A stretch of 64,000 nt of DNA from Argentina anserina (lineage: Eukaryota; Streptophyta; Magnoliopsida; Rosales; Rosaceae), in NCBI RefSeq assembly GCF_933775445.1, contig NC_065875.1, positions 10,057,001-10,121,000 on the forward strand. Direction: 5' to 3'. The notes beneath the pieces were generated by a model. The model saw only the letters and a program-made list of their open reading frames with translations. It made no database searches and was not told where the DNA came from. A program made the position numbers and the translations under genes. Positions 21,607 to 33,849 of this stretch are shown here, piece after piece. How positions within the stretch are numbered: the stretch's first letter is position 1; every line of letters starts with the position of its first letter.

Positions 21607-22965
21607 CGCCGCAGCCGGATTCTTTGGAGAAGACAAAGAAGAAGAAGATGATAAGGGAGGGAGGTGAGGGGGGTTCTGGGGTGGTGGGTTGAATTCAAGA
21701 GAGAAATAAGGAGAGAATATCTGTGTGGTTAAGAGTGACTGGTGAAGGGAGTGAAGGTGGGACCCACGGAGGGTGCGTCTTGTGGCTGTGGAGGTCTTGC
21801 TGTTCTCTCTTTGGCTTTGCATGTGGCTATGGATTGTTACTTGCCGCAATACCGTCCATGCCACCTAATTTTCGCACCCACTATACACCAGTATGAAATT
21901 CACTTCACTACACCGGCCGTCACGCACGCGGATACGTACCTCTCTGTATTACCGGGGACGGAATTCATCAAACTTCACCTTTTTAAGACATTTAACCGAG
22001 ATAAAAAGACATAGGATCAACCAAGTAGTTAGCCCCAGGACCCAAAATATATACAATCAATATTGCAAGGCCATGAAGTAAACATGCAACTAAGGTTTAA
22101 TTCTGACTCACTGTTTATTGTACGAACTCGACATACATAGTGAAAAACACACGCTCCGACTTTCTCGGAGCACCAAGGAGAGTAATCCTTTCGGCTTAGC
22201 AAACAAGGCGGCTAGGATCTCTTTATCATCGATCGTTTTTGCCGTCGAGACTTCCAGTCCCCTCACACCTTATCAGGCCGGCATGGCCCCCCATCCTCTC
22301 ATTCCTCGACATTCTCTCGTCCTTCATGGTTCTCACTTCCACAACTTTGGTTGAAGGAGGAGCAACCTCGGATGTTGGAAACATATGTGCAACCAATTCA
22401 ATGCCACGGAAGAAGACGATGGTGCGTTTGAAATGTTGGTCGCCATGGATTTGAAAGGACATATCATAGAAGAATCGACAAGTATCGGTGATCGGTCTGA
22501 CGCCACTGGTGGGAGGAGTCTAGAGGTTGACGTCGGTGGCGAAAGGACTAGGTTGGCCACCCGAGAAGAAGATGGCTGCTGGGAAGCTGCAGCAAAACCC
22601 TAATTAGGTTTGGTTATGGGCTCGGCTTATTGGGCCGGGGACCTGGCAGAATCCCACAAATGCTAGGGTTTGGGTTTGGGTCATTGGGCCTGCTATCAAA
22701 CTTGAAGTGTAGCCCTGATAATAAGAGCAAGGGGATCGCTTGGATCTTAGTGTCCTTCACCTAAGCTATGCAGGGATTAATCCTTTTTATTTTTACTCTA
22801 GCTACTTGTTGCACACCGATTAAAATTCTAGGTCACGTTAGTATCTTCCATAGGGGTTTAATATAATGCTTAGTTCATCATTGACATTTTAGCTTTATTC
22901 GTGCGTAATCTTTAAGGAAGGTTACGTGTCATAGCATTGGATGCTTGTTCCAGGTGGCAGTGTTA
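21607..22965. other. BBX24 5' flank, then GC-richer sequence of unknown origin
   Basis: The BBX24 leader and promoter occupy roughly 21,607-21,900. From 22,140 to 22,690 there is GC-richer sequence with overlapping open frames of 62-78 codons on both strands, Ser/Pro-rich and without any domain, plus repeated motifs such as ggttatgggctcgg and attgggccgggg. This resembles decayed transposon or promoter sequence rather than a gene. Confidence 0.3.
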
Positions 22966-23162
22966 TGTAACATCCCGATTTTTCAAGTAGGTCAAATTGT
23001 ATCTTTCTTTTTAAAGATAGAAAGTGGGTGTCTTCACAGGTTTGGTATATTTTTTTGTTAAATTTTTAGAGTTCCAAGCTATTTTTAGCGATTTATCAAA
23101 GTTTTGTCAAAATTTCATGCGAGGACAAGGGCTCACCCCTGTTTTGCAAGTATCTAGTTGCA
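22966..23162 (+). mobile_element. LTR 5'-end fragment (Ty3/gypsy-like)
   Basis: Starts TGTAACATCCCGATTTTTCA, very like the 5' end of the solo LTR at 41263 (TGTAATGACCCGATTTTTCA), the TGTNACNNCCCG terminus typical of many plant Ty3/gypsy LTRs. It runs about 200 bp and is then cut by insertion of a TGATAG-family copy. I did not find its continuation on the other side, so it was probably truncated already. Confidence 0.5.
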
Positions 23163-25060
23163 TTGGTTGATAGAGCGTTCTAAGACGTTTATAATAAACT
23201 CTGCAAAAAAATCATATTATTATAGGATAAGCAAGAATCGTTAAGTCTGGGGAATTGAAGGGAACTCAACACTCATCATGTTAACGAAATAGGGGGGGTT
23301 TAAGATTGGTTGTTTAATTACTAAAATGAAACCTAAACTACTATTTACATGATCAACTTCTCTTTACCAACTCTCACACAAAACACTCCTAACACATAAC
23401 AATCACATGCTTGGATTCAGAAACACGTTAAGCACAATTAATTACATGTTTTAGTTCTGATCTTAATTAGAGCCTCAGTGGTCATCTAATCGTTCTAGAC
23501 TTCTTATATGTTTAGAACTAACTCAATGTTGAATCCTAAACTTTATGCTAATTTGTTAAAAGACACTTAGTGTAGAAATTAAATAAAGAAACATCTAAGT
23601 ACAAAAGTCTTTATCAGAGACATGTCAACACTGTAGCGTCACTCACCATGAGATACATGTAAATTTCCTGATTATATATACCCCATAGTACCAACACAAA
23701 CCGAATCTACTCAGTGCATGATTCGATTCATATTGATAAGGCTAATAAACCAATACTCAAATAACAATCATGGCCTTGCATTCAAGTACCAAATTTGTTT
23801 TCACAAATCTAGGAATGAACTCAAAACATATAAAGAACTATGAAGAACACATAAACTGAAAAATCCAAACAATGAAATCATTACATGGTTAGGCAGAAAA
23901 TTGCCTTTAATATTCGAATAAGTTCTAAAAATTAATTAACAACATACAATACCAAAGTCTAAACATGAACAAAAATTCACATCCTTCATAGACAAAGAAT
24001 TGTGAAACTACAAAATCAGATGATGCCATAATGAAGGGTTGCGAGAATCACACTTTGGAGTGGCTTTTGGATGGCTCGGCTTCAAAGGGGAGTGCTCACT
24101 GCTATGGCTCAGTGCTCAAGGCCGTGAGAATGGTGGTAGAGAGGTGGTGATGGAGGGTGGAACGGCTGCTGAGATTGTAGGTGAATATGGAGAGAATTTG
24201 GCAGAGTTTCGGCTTGTGTTTGCAAATGAGAAGTGATGGATTTTTGTGTGAATTTTGTGCTATATATAGAAAAATGAGAGGGGAGAGAGTTGCTCGGTTT
24301 GGGCTGGATCCTCTTTGATTGCACGGCTGAGATCTTCTTGGCTTGATTAGATCACACGGCTCCCCTATTTTCTTGTTTGTTCAGCCTTTATCTCCTTCTT
24401 TCTCTTATGATTTGCACAACATCTCTTCTTATCTCCTTAGCTGATCTCTCCTCTGAATGGCACGGATGAACTCCTTTAATTTCTCTAGAATTATCTCCTA
24501 GATCCAATCTGAAAATAAGAAAAGAAAATTATAAGTAAGAGATAATTCATTTGATAAACTTGTCATAATCTAGACAATTGTTGTCTTAAAAACACACGCA
24601 TGTAATAGATGAGCTCAGCTAGATTATGAAAGTTTCTATTTCACAACAGGAAACTTACTAAAACAAATAAGTTACTAGAACAGGAAAGTTCATTTAGGAA
24701 AGTTCCGGAATAAGAGTTTCAGTTCAAGTAGAACTCTCCCAAATGATAGGTTTCCTAATCTAAAAAGGTTTCCTAATGCAAGTAGGATTCTCAATATATT
24801 GTCAATGCAACAGAAACGTCGAAAGATGAAGACTCCTAATCCCACTAGGTTTCCTAGTCCTACAAGGATTCCTACTCAAACTAGGACTCTAAACTATTTC
24901 TGCGTTTTCAACTCGTTTAAGCACAAAAATGCAACCAATACCGGCAAAGACTCCTAAATACGACTCAATGACTCAATAGTACAATAATAAGGGCTAAGAA
25001 AAGTATCAATTGAGGTAAAAATATATTAATAACGTCGCACAAAGTGCTCCTATCATTGGT
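23163..25060 (+). mobile_element. TGATAG-family solo LTR, copy 2 (perfect 5-bp target duplication)
   Basis: The 1,888-bp unit 23168-25055 begins TGATAGAGCGTTC and ends gtgctcctatca. It is flanked by the perfect direct repeat TTGGT (23163-23167 and 25056-25060). An internal TATA-like ctatatatag near 24,260 could be the LTR promoter. The short hairpin gcacaaagtgc lies next to the 3' end. There is no coding capacity. This is the cleanest copy of the family, and its own duplication shows that it is a solo LTR and not one end of a larger element. Confidence 0.85.
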
Positions 25061-26319
25061 CTGGAAGCTAAGAGCTTGATAGCATTTCCTGGCTTGTTGG
25101 TTGCTTCACAATATAACAGCTTTCTGATCCCCGAGTGGGATTCAGTTGACGCATTTGGCGTATTTTGGTGATTCTCGTCTTCCAAACTTGTCATTTATTT
25201 TGTTGTCAGACTGAGTTGGCCCATTGAGACTTAGACACATTGTTTGTTTGATGTTGGAGTCTACATAACTACCTTCTGGATATGTATTTATTTGCGTCTA
25301 TATTTCATTTTCTCCTTATTTCTTATTGATAGTTTGTTTATATTTTATTCATAGCCTTGTAGTTTTGAGTTGACAGGTAGTCAGTTGCTTATTAATTTGG
25401 GCTACGGCAAATATTTCTGCATTCCGGTCCCGAAAATGGTTCCGCGGGTGTGGCACCATCAACTACCAAATCACCAAGTAGTGATAGGATAAAGCCCACT
25501 TGAGCAAAACTAAATTGAAAACCTGGAGATGGGAACCAAAGAGAGAATACCATAAACCCAAGCCATAGATGCCTCTCCTTAGAGCTAGGCCCAAACCAAA
25601 GACCAACCCTTAAGAAAATCCTCTGAAAGACCCAATCCCAGATCAATAGCAGCCTAGTCACAATCATCTCGACGCCGTTCTCCAAGCATAGGAGCCACCC
25701 AAGAACGTTGATTTCGCCGAGCATAGAGACACACGATGTCGACCTACCAACGTCAGCTGACTAGTTTGGCCACCGATATGCACACCTGTTGGAAGAGCTC
25801 TATCCGAAGCCACCACCAAACCTAGATACGTTTGGCATCGCTGACCATTGCCCTAAGTCGCCGCTATCAAGAACCAAAATCTTGAAATCCGACTTAGGCT
25901 CCGTTGGATTATCACCCAATAACAATCAAGTTGCCATTGAAATTGGTCCAAGCAGCCATCGTCAAGGGTTGAAGAAAACGTTGAGAGCTTGAGAGGGGAG
26001 GCAGATGTGGGAATAGGAAGGGAGGGAGAGGGAAACGTTGATCGGCATATTATAGAAGTAGGGTTTTGAAATCCTAATAGGAGAGTGGCGGCTCTCATAG
26101 CATGAGCCGAGAAGTTAGTAAAAATTAGCTAATTGGATCTATAGTGGCAATTCTAATGATTATATAATATGTAATTATTTCAGAGATTGTGGACCTTAAT
26201 GATGATTAGATTTTGGGTCCTGATGTTTTTTTATTTTTAGAGTAAAATAATTCCATTAACCAGGAAAAAAAATGTACATCATAAGTTGTCTTGAACCTAA
26301 GTAAATATAGGTGGTAACA
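25061..26319. other. Probable decayed repeats; no gene
   Basis: Contains several short open frames on both strands (for example 25392-25724 and 25789-25992) without recognisable domains or splice structure. The segment 25,420-26,060 has the GC bias and purine-rich end seen in old plant repeats. I could not assign it to a family. Confidence 0.3.
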
Positions 26320-27310
26320 TGTCACACCCTGATCTCATAGGTCGGTGACTTTTACCGCACCGGACGCTGGCCCTGATGCATGAGTTAAATGTTATGGAGT
26401 GGAATGTAAATAAAAATTAAAGACTTGCATTCTAGGCGCTTTTTTTTTCTAGAATTGTCCAACCTGCTCGGTTAAATCTAATATTCTCTGCAAAAAAGTG
26501 TAAAAATTAGTGGGTGAGCAAAACTACGCACTCAGTGAGTAGATCATGTAATATGTCAATGAAGCGATATCATTTTTACACACGCTACAATATAATATAT
26601 ATATCATATACACATCGATCACATCGCATTCTCCCTTATTTTTGGATATCCTTCAATTTAGTGTACCACACGGGCACCCAATGACATTCCTGCCTTATAC
26701 CTATGTGTCTCACATCCTTATTTCGGCATAACCAATCAAGAAGTTCACATGTTCCATGACTTATCACACACTTGATCCAACACATAATATAATATATAAA
26801 TTCCACACATTTTGCAAATAGACATGTTTCACTTATAAATAGAGAGATATTTCGAAATACATCTAAAACATGCTTTTGACCATTTTAGTATATAAGAATA
26901 TTTGAAACACATTACCACTCATCTCGGCATGCTACCCCGTATACCGAACATAAACCGAAATCACCATTGGATTTAACTAGGATAAAAAGAGGATGTCGAA
27001 CCGAACCTATAGCCGCTCGCGGATCAAGAATCAGAGTTATAGATCAAAAGTTATGATCCCCCAAAGTTTCGTCGCAAACTATAATAAAATAATATAAAAA
27101 TATGAAAATTGAAGAGAGTCTACTGAGAGAAACAACTCTCGGTAGTGATGAAAAGAGGAGGGGGCTGGTCTCCTATTTATAGGGAGAGAAAGCCAATGCA
27201 TGCTTGTCAAGTGTGAAAACCTTACTCTTCCACCAACCTACTTATGCCACTTGTTATACAAAGCCAAAACATTGTCCCAAAATTGATGGGACACATAAGC
27301 ATCTCACAGT
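26320..27310 (+). mobile_element. LTR-like fragment starting TGTCACACCC
   Basis: Begins TGTCACACCCTGATCTCATAG, a terminus typical of plant LTR retrotransposons. It contains an LTR-promoter-like tcctatttataggg near 27,170 followed by a GA-rich tract. It ends where the third TGATAG-family copy starts. No matching 3' end was found, so only a partial LTR is claimed. Confidence 0.4.
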
Positions 27311-27314
27311 AATC

Positions 27315-29190
27315 TTATAAAATGTCATCGTTAGTATAGAATAAGCATGGATCGTTCAGTCTGGAGAATTGATAGGATACTTTAGACTTAAAAGTGTTAA
27401 CAAATAAAATGGGGATTCAAAAGGTTTATCTAACCACTACTTTAAAATAAAACATAAACTACTATTTACAATAATCGACTCCTCTTTTGCAAAGTTTCAC
27501 CAAAATAATCCTAAGACATAACAATTACACATTCAGATTCAATTATGCATTCAATCACAATCAATTGCATATTATTAGACACTAATATAACTAGAGCCTT
27601 AGCGAACATCTAGTCATACAAGATTTCTTATGTATTTTAGACTGACTTAGCGCCTAACACTTAAATTATATGCAATCACCTTAAAAAACACTCAGCATAT
27701 AATTCAAATAAGATCACATATAAGCATCATGTTTGTTGGAGACATGTTAACATGGAGGTGTCACTCAATATGGGATACATGAGAATTTCCAGAAATTTTC
27801 CACTTTAATTAATACAAACCGAATCTACTTAGGACATGATTCGATTTGTACCAAATTGGTAGATGAAAATATCACCCAAACACTATCACAAAGACTGCAT
27901 TCAAACACTAAATGTGTGTGCACAAATCTGAAAATTATCTAAAACATATAAACACGTTGAAGAACACAAAATCGAAAACATATAAATAACAATTAAAATC
28001 TAAAATTATTGAACAATATACAAAACCAAAGAATAAACATCCACAAAACAAAAAGATTTTCATAGACAAAGTATCTTGAAGTTACAAAAATACAACGAGC
28101 CATAGGTGAGTAGTACATGGAGATGGAAGAAAGGCTGCTGATTTTTGTGGTGAGTTGTGGAGTTATTTTGGCAGAGTATCGGCTTGTGTTTGCAAAGGAG
28201 AAGTGATCAATTTTCTGGTGAGAATGATGTGTCTCCAAGTGAGGCATGAAGCGCGGTTTTCACATTCACGACATCTCTCTCATTTATCTTCCCTTCTTTC
28301 TCTCTTCTCTTGTGCCGTGCTTCTCCTTTCCTTATCTATTTCTTTTCTTTTTAATTGCTCACGGCTCCTCCTTGCTCTTAACTATCGTGTTTTCCTTCTC
28401 TTCCTTAATCACTCTCTCTATCACTCTTTCAATTGCATGGCATCTCCTTAATTAGTGGATTCAAAGGCTGCATGGTTTGCTTCTTACTCTCTTTAATTTC
28501 ACAGCTTATTCCTTCTTTAATTCTATTTCCTTACTTTGCTTGCCGTCCCTTATCCTTCCATTTAATTGTTGCATGGCTCTTTCAATTTAGCTTCATCTCC
28601 AAGGGTAGCACGGCTTGGACTCCTCCATTTTCTCCATTTTTCTAGTACGGTTTAAAACTGAATAGACTCTCTCCTTGCACGACATAGGCTGAATCTAGGA
28701 CTCCTCTTTTCTAGCTTGAATTATCTCTTCCTTTAAAATCTAAAATAATAAAAGAAAAAGATGAAAAAGAAAAGAAAAAGATAATCTATTAATATAAACT
28801 TGTCCTAATCTAGACAATTGTTGTCTTAAAAACACACACATGTGATAACTAAGTTCATTGAGACTAGGAAAGTTTACATTTCACAACAAAGAACTTGCTA
28901 GAATAAATAAGTTACTAGAATATGAAAATATGATCAAGAAAGTTACGAAATAAGAGTTATAGTTCAAGTACGACTTTCCCAATTAATACATTTCATAGTC
29001 CAAAACCTTAATGCAAATAGGATTTTAGACAATTTCTGCGTTATCAATTTGTTTCAGCACCAAAATGCAACCAGCGCAACTATAGACTCCTAACTTGACT
29101 CAATGACTCGATATTACAACAATAAAGGCTAAGCAAAGTATAAATGGAAGTAAAAACATATTAAGAACGTCACACAATGTGCTTCTATCA
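27315..29190 (+). mobile_element. TGATAG-family solo LTR, copy 3 (5' end lost)
   Basis: Shares with the other copies atcgttagtatagaataagc, gatcgttcagtctgg, the long AT-rich body and the terminus (aagaacgtcacacaatgtgc, ttctatca at 29190). The usual first 40 bases (TGATAG... ataataaac) are missing: similarity begins at about 27,318, directly after the TGTCACACCC fragment. The open frames at 28.1-28.7 kb are the Ser/Phe/Leu-rich low-complexity part of the LTR and are not genes. Confidence 0.65.
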
Positions 29191-29529
29191 CTCTTTATGA
29201 CAGGTGTTTAATGACTAAATAAAATGGCTTATCTAATCTCTTACATGTGATCCCGACATTTCCAAACACCCAATCACTAGAAACCACGTCACTAAGATTG
29301 GGCCGATACCCTACTAAGGTAGGGTTTGAAAACGAAAGAAAATAAGATATAGGTGGAATACTCATATATAAAAACATATGATTGAGCACTTGAGTAGGAT
29401 GTGAGAAAAATGGAGTAAAGGGGTAACGAAAACAACGTTTGGTTATTGATAGGCATAAAGATATTCATGTGGAAAATGGGGCTAACACCACAATCAGAGA
29501 ATATAATTAAAAAAACCACAGAGATATCA

Positions 29530-30060
29530 ACATCCCTAGTGATAAGGGCCTCAGCTCACCTTTGGGTGAACCAGATGTCTAGTACTACCTATTCATGAGT
29601 CACGGTACCAGAAATCAAGACAACGGTACCACTCACAATTAAGTATATTGTGGGATACCAAGACAACAAAATCACCATTAATATTGTGTGATGTCGGACA
29701 TCAGGACAATATAATCACCAATACTAAATAAGATATGATGTCAGATATCAGGACAACAGAATCACCGTTAATAATATACAATCGGTGCCGGATATCATGA
29801 CGACAAATCACCGATAACAAAGCATGGTGCCGGATATCAGGACAACGAAATCACCATAGATACAATATAGTCAGTGCTGAACAACAGGACAACAGAATCA
29901 CTGATATACTATATTAGATCAATATAATATTTAATCCCTAGTGACAAGTGTCACGGTTCACCCACTTGGGTGAACTGAGTACTAATTATTTAGTTAATTA
30001 TGAGTAACGGTACCAGAAATCAGGACAATTTGTACCACTCATAAATAAATATCAAATTAA
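29530..30060. repeat. Tandem repeats with core GATATCAGGACAAC
   Basis: Six or more imperfect copies of a roughly 45-60-bp unit (pattern ggtgccggatatcaggacaa followed by c(g/a)aaatcacc and an AT-rich spacer) lie at about 29,600-29,910. They are bracketed by two related blocks of about 110 bp (29,536-29,645 and 29,936-30,050). Both blocks read cctagtga.aag, cacc.ttgggtgaac, cggtaccagaaatca. The structure suggests the internal part of an LTR or satellite, and no coding frame runs through it. Confidence 0.7.
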
Positions 30061-31478
30061 TAACTATATTGTCTAGTCTCGAGTGGGGGACTCGAGGTGT
30101 AGATTGGATTCACCGTTTATAAGGTATCTAGATAAATTTACCAACTCGAGTGAAGTGTTCGAGACGTCTACTAAAGAAATACACGAATATTAAATATGAC
30201 GGCAATAAAGTAAATAAATAGAATTTAATTGAGCATTACACAATTAAAAATGTCACTGTAGACCACCCTTTACCAATATGAAATTAGAAAAAAAAAAGTT
30301 TATCTTGCAAATGGAAAAAGGGACGTGATTGCCACCTATGATAAGCAGGGACAAGCAGATGAAACCAAGTGAAGTAGTCTTGACTATACAATATGGCCAA
30401 TACAGTTAATAAATTTTGGGAATAGATATCCCCAACTTCATCATCAAAATCTGCATATTTGAAGCATCATATAAATGAAAATACAAATTAAGTAGCACAA
30501 AGATGAACTAATGTTCGTGTTAAAGAAAAATATGCATTTAAGATACAATTAATAATGTTACTTCTTTAGAATAGTACTGAATGAATAATAATATATACTT
30601 CAAGAAGGCGATTAAGGTTGAAACTAATGGGGGAAGTGTGGCAGTAAAACCTTTTGCAAACCCTGAAAAATTGAATGTAATACAAAAAGAAAAATTGAAG
30701 TCCAGGAATCGCAGCATGCATTCTGACTGAGACAGACCAGCTTCGATTTTTACATATATATCAATTGTTTTTCCACAATTGTCTAAAAGTTTAAAGATGC
30801 CAATTAGAAGATTGAAGTATTGAACAGGCGGTAAACTAAATAGTCTCACATAGAAGGATAATATGGTGATTATTTCATTTGTCTGATATTTCCTACAGTC
30901 TCAATTGAAGAAAAGGTGAAATGGCGAAGACAAATACTATTGAGTATCAGCCTCAACTGAAAACAATCTCACAAGTTACAACAGGTTTATCAAACTTTCA
31001 GCAATACTGCAGAAAGAGATTATTTTATGGATCCAACTTGGATTTGCCATATCAATTTATAACTACGAGTGACCAAGTCACCGGCTCAAAAGAAATTATA
31101 TAAAATGGGAATTACAAACTGTAAAAAAGAGATTCAGAAACAGAGCAAGCAATAAATCCCCTGGCTGGAAAGACTCGACGAAACTATAAGCAAAACTACT
31201 TTTATTCTTACTCTTAGGAAAGCTATTATACATCCAACCTGTTCGTTCAACCGCTCCTAAAGATATGTCAAGAGAGTAAAGAGAAACCAGAAATAATAAT
31301 AGATTAGGATAAATGCAATAAACATATTCAAAAGTTCATCAAAGTCAATCCAAAGTCTATCATTATTAATGTGCTTTTAATGTTTAACGAGGAAGCTGCA
31401 TTTTACATGAGCTTCTCTTTTGTCAAAGAAACTAGATGTAATGAGTAGGAAAATGAACAAAGCTTAGACTCACCACTT
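30061..31478. other. AT-rich spacer downstream of the DUF1336 gene
   Basis: Apart from the likely 3' UTR of the minus-strand DUF1336 gene (perhaps 31,200-31,478) I see no gene, RNA or repeat here. Open frames are short and without domains. Confidence 0.35.
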
Positions 31479-32417
31479 TTAAATCTCTTCAGAACTGCCA
31501 ACTTTATTATCCCCTGTTCCATTAGCTTGTGGTGAGCTGCTTGAGCTAGAGCCATTCTCTTGGGCACCTGGATGAAGAATATGGGAGAACCCCTGCCCGA
31601 GTGATTTCCATAGTCGTGTAGGTAGAGAAGACTGCAAAGTGCCAAGACTCCTACCAGTAGATTGTTCAGCAAGCCTAGCCACAGCAGGATCTAGGTTGGA
31701 GAATCTAACAGCACCTAAGAGCTGTTCTGGAAGCTCGGACTCAGTTTGACTCTCGATCAGAAAGGCAAGGTCTACAGTCAATGTGGTGATATAACCAAAT
31801 GCCAGATGAACTATTGCACTTGCAACCATGGAAGATCCAATATCTACATCTACTTCTAGAAAATTGTCTGATATACAGTAGCTACAAGAAAGGGAGCGAC
31901 CAATTATGCATATGGCCTGCTCCCCAACTGCTTTTCTCACTATCCAAGGGCCCTTAACAATGTTGGCAATCAACTTAAGCCTGGAATTCTTAAACCCATC
32001 ATCACCTTTTAGAAACTGATTCATCAAAGATCCCTCGGGGATAGGTCCTGTGGTTGTAAAATAGGCTACTGCACTGTAGTGTTCCTTACTGGGAACTTGA
32101 AGATTGAAAGCCCAAACAAAAGGCTTATTGCCTAACAGAAACTCATCCTCAATAATCTTCCTGACGCGACTGTTAGGATGTTTTAAGATGTCTGCAATCT
32201 TTGTAGAACTTGTAATCCAGTCAAATCCAATCGGCTTAAGAAGACATGGAGCAGCAGGAACTTTAACCTTGGTGGAGAAGTAATCTGGGCCTCTGACCAT
32301 GAACTTGTCTGCCGGCGGAGAAGCCCAGCCAGGTTGACAAGTGTCTGCATCAACTAGTGGAACAGCTCCCTCTGATCTCACTCTTTCAATCCATTCAGCC
32401 TCCCCTTTGTTGGCCAT
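31479..32417 (-). CDS. EDR2-like DUF1336 protein (ENHANCED DISEASE RESISTANCE 2 C-terminal domain)
   Basis: Uninterrupted 312-aa frame from ATG at 32417 to a stop at 31479. Residues about 8-260 form the EDR2_C/DUF1336 domain: WIERVRSEGAVPLVDADTC, PADKFMVRGPDYFSTKVKVP, FVWAFNLQVPSKEHYSAVAY, GFKNSRLKLIANIVKGPWIV and FLEVDVDIGSSMVASAIVHL are all family hallmarks. The Ser-rich tail is low complexity. The protein lacks the PH and START domains of full-length EDR2, as do several Arabidopsis stand-alone relatives (AT1G06050 type, about 313 aa, from memory). I chose MANKGEAEW over the ATG 16 codons upstream because the family starts there and the extension is hydrophobic and unlike the family. A leader intron is likely: on the minus strand exon 1 (about 32,825-32,755) ends ctctcag before gttagg. 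DUF1336 has no established biochemical activity; lipid or membrane binding is suspected from EDR2. Confidence 0.88.
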   Translation of the reverse strand: MANKGEAEWIERVRSEGAVPLVDADTCQPGWASPPADKFMVRGPDYFSTKVKVPAAPCLLKPIGFDWITSSTKIADILKHPNSRVRKIIEDEFLLGNKPFVWAFNLQVPSKEHYSAVAYFTTTGPIPEGSLMNQFLKGDDGFKNSRLKLIANIVKGPWIVRKAVGEQAICIIGRSLSCSYCISDNFLEVDVDIGSSMVASAIVHLAFGYITTLTVDLAFLIESQTESELPEQLLGAVRFSNLDPAVARLAEQSTGRSLGTLQSSLPTRLWKSLGQGFSHILHPGAQENGSSSSSSPQANGTGDNKVGSSEEI

Positions 32418-32545
32418 AAGATATATTTCCTTCAGCACATCACAACAGAAACTGATAAGAAGCAAAGATTGTTGAATTGTGTTTCCTGATCACAGTAAGG
32501 CATGTATAAACATTCAAAAGCCACTATATTCATTCATCTTTACCC

Positions 32546-32567
32546 ATCTCTCTCTCTCTCTCTCTCT
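32546..32567. repeat. (TC)n microsatellite in the leader intron of the DUF1336 gene
   Basis: About eleven TC units, within the presumed 5' leader intron of the minus-strand gene. Confidence 0.85.
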
Positions 32568-32698
32568 TCCACAACTCTGGCAGCTAGAATAATTGAATAT
32601 GAGCTCAGATCATACAATTCTGACCAAATCAATCCAATTCAAAAAACAAATTTTAGTCATACATATCAGGATCATATATCTTAATAAAAAAGAAAGCT

Positions 32699-32720
32699 AT
32701 ATATATATATATATATATAT
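32699..32720. repeat. (AT)n microsatellite
   Basis: Eleven AT units about 30 bp inside the donor end of the presumed leader intron of the DUF1336 gene. Confidence 0.85.
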
Positions 32721-32829
32721 GTGAATCAAGATAATACAAAAAACCCTAACCTGAGAGCAGAGGGGAGAAGAAACCTATGCTGAAGGCTTCGGCGAGAGCC
32801 GTCTTCTCTCCTCTGACGGAGAATGCCTT

Positions 32830-33740
32830 TTTTTTTCCTTCTTATTTTGGCTTTTGTTTTGCCATGTTTGGCTTGTTAAACTTTGATGCCAAGTTTCCTT
32901 TCTTTACTAGCTGTAAATTATATTTAATAAAATAGTAAAAAGTCATTTTCTCTTATTTAACTAACTGATTGTATACTCGTGAATGTCAACAATATGGAAA
33001 AAAGACCAGTTTGAATGCAATCCTAAACAGTAGGCATCCAGGCTGCAACCAATTTGAATGGAAGAATGCAAAATAGCATAACTATGCTAAATCAGTTAGG
33101 AAAATAACTCCTAATACCATGATATAACCTATTAAGCAAAGTAAACAGTAAATCCTAGAACAACAGACATAATAATCATTCCTAACGAAACTAGAAATAA
33201 GTAATAACAGCTAATCGCCATCAGTTGTGTTCCCCGCAGATAGGAGGAGAAGATGCCTAAGTGGTTAGGCCACCAATGGCCGCCACCCCTAACCCTAGCA
33301 GAGCTTTGCTAGGTTTCGCCATTTTCATATCATGACGCACTTCTTCTGCTTGGTTTATTAAATGGAAAATTACATAATCGGATAATATTTGAAATAACTT
33401 AAAAATCAACCTCTATATTTCTTATGCAAATTAGGACATAAGTCTAAACTCAAAAATGAGTGAACCCAAATTGATTAAGTAATTAATGTTGAAATGTCCA
33501 AAATACCACTATTTTCACGAAAATTACCAAGTTGCTACTTCCATATCTAACAAGTTTCACTCCCCACTTTTTTGTTAGTTTTTTTTTCTGGTAATTTTAA
33601 GTTTTCCGGCCAAACCACCAGTGATTTGGAGGTGGGCTAAGAAATAAAGTTGTTCTTTACGTCATGGGCTTTTATTTAAACACCATATTGCATATTTTTC
33701 AAGAAACTTTAAAATTTCAAAATTTATTCTCCAAAAACCA
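32830..33740. other. Promoter side of the DUF1336 gene and AT-rich spacer
   Basis: A pyrimidine run (32,829-32,842) lies just upstream of the presumed transcription start. Beyond it no coding sequence, RNA gene or recognisable transposon was found. Confidence 0.35.
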
Positions 33741-33742
33741 TA

Positions 33743-33849
33743 GTAGCAGGTAGTTTCTTAATCGACAGTAGCAGCTAGATTCAAAGTCGACAATAGCAGG
33801 TGCTTTCAAAGTCGACAATAGTATGTGTCTTTCAAATTGGTAGTAGCAC
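33743..33849. repeat. 25-bp minisatellite, left part
   Basis: Four or more units of a 25-bp repeat with core TCGACA.TAGCAGGT: tcgaca occurs at 33762, 33787 and 33812 (spacing 25), with a degenerate unit at about 33837. The array is interrupted at 33850 by a solo LTR and continues beyond it at 35678. Confidence 0.8.

Noticed and set aside
22226..22603. Overlapping 71-78-codon frames on both strands
   Set aside because: No recognisable motif and no consistent coding strand; GC-richer sequence alone explains long frames.
23168..29190. LTR copies 2 and 3 as the two ends of one retrotransposon
   Set aside because: Copy 2 has its own perfect TTGGT duplication on both sides, and the 2.3 kb between the copies has no gag-pol, primer site or polypurine tract.
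29530..30060. Regular repeats considered as a CRISPR-like array
   Set aside because: Plant nuclear context, imperfect units, irregular spacing and no unique spacers; it is an ordinary tandem repeat.
31403..31672. 89-codon hydrophobic minus-strand frame overlapping the DUF1336 gene
   Set aside because: Out-of-frame shadow of the DUF1336 C-terminal coding region and 3' UTR.
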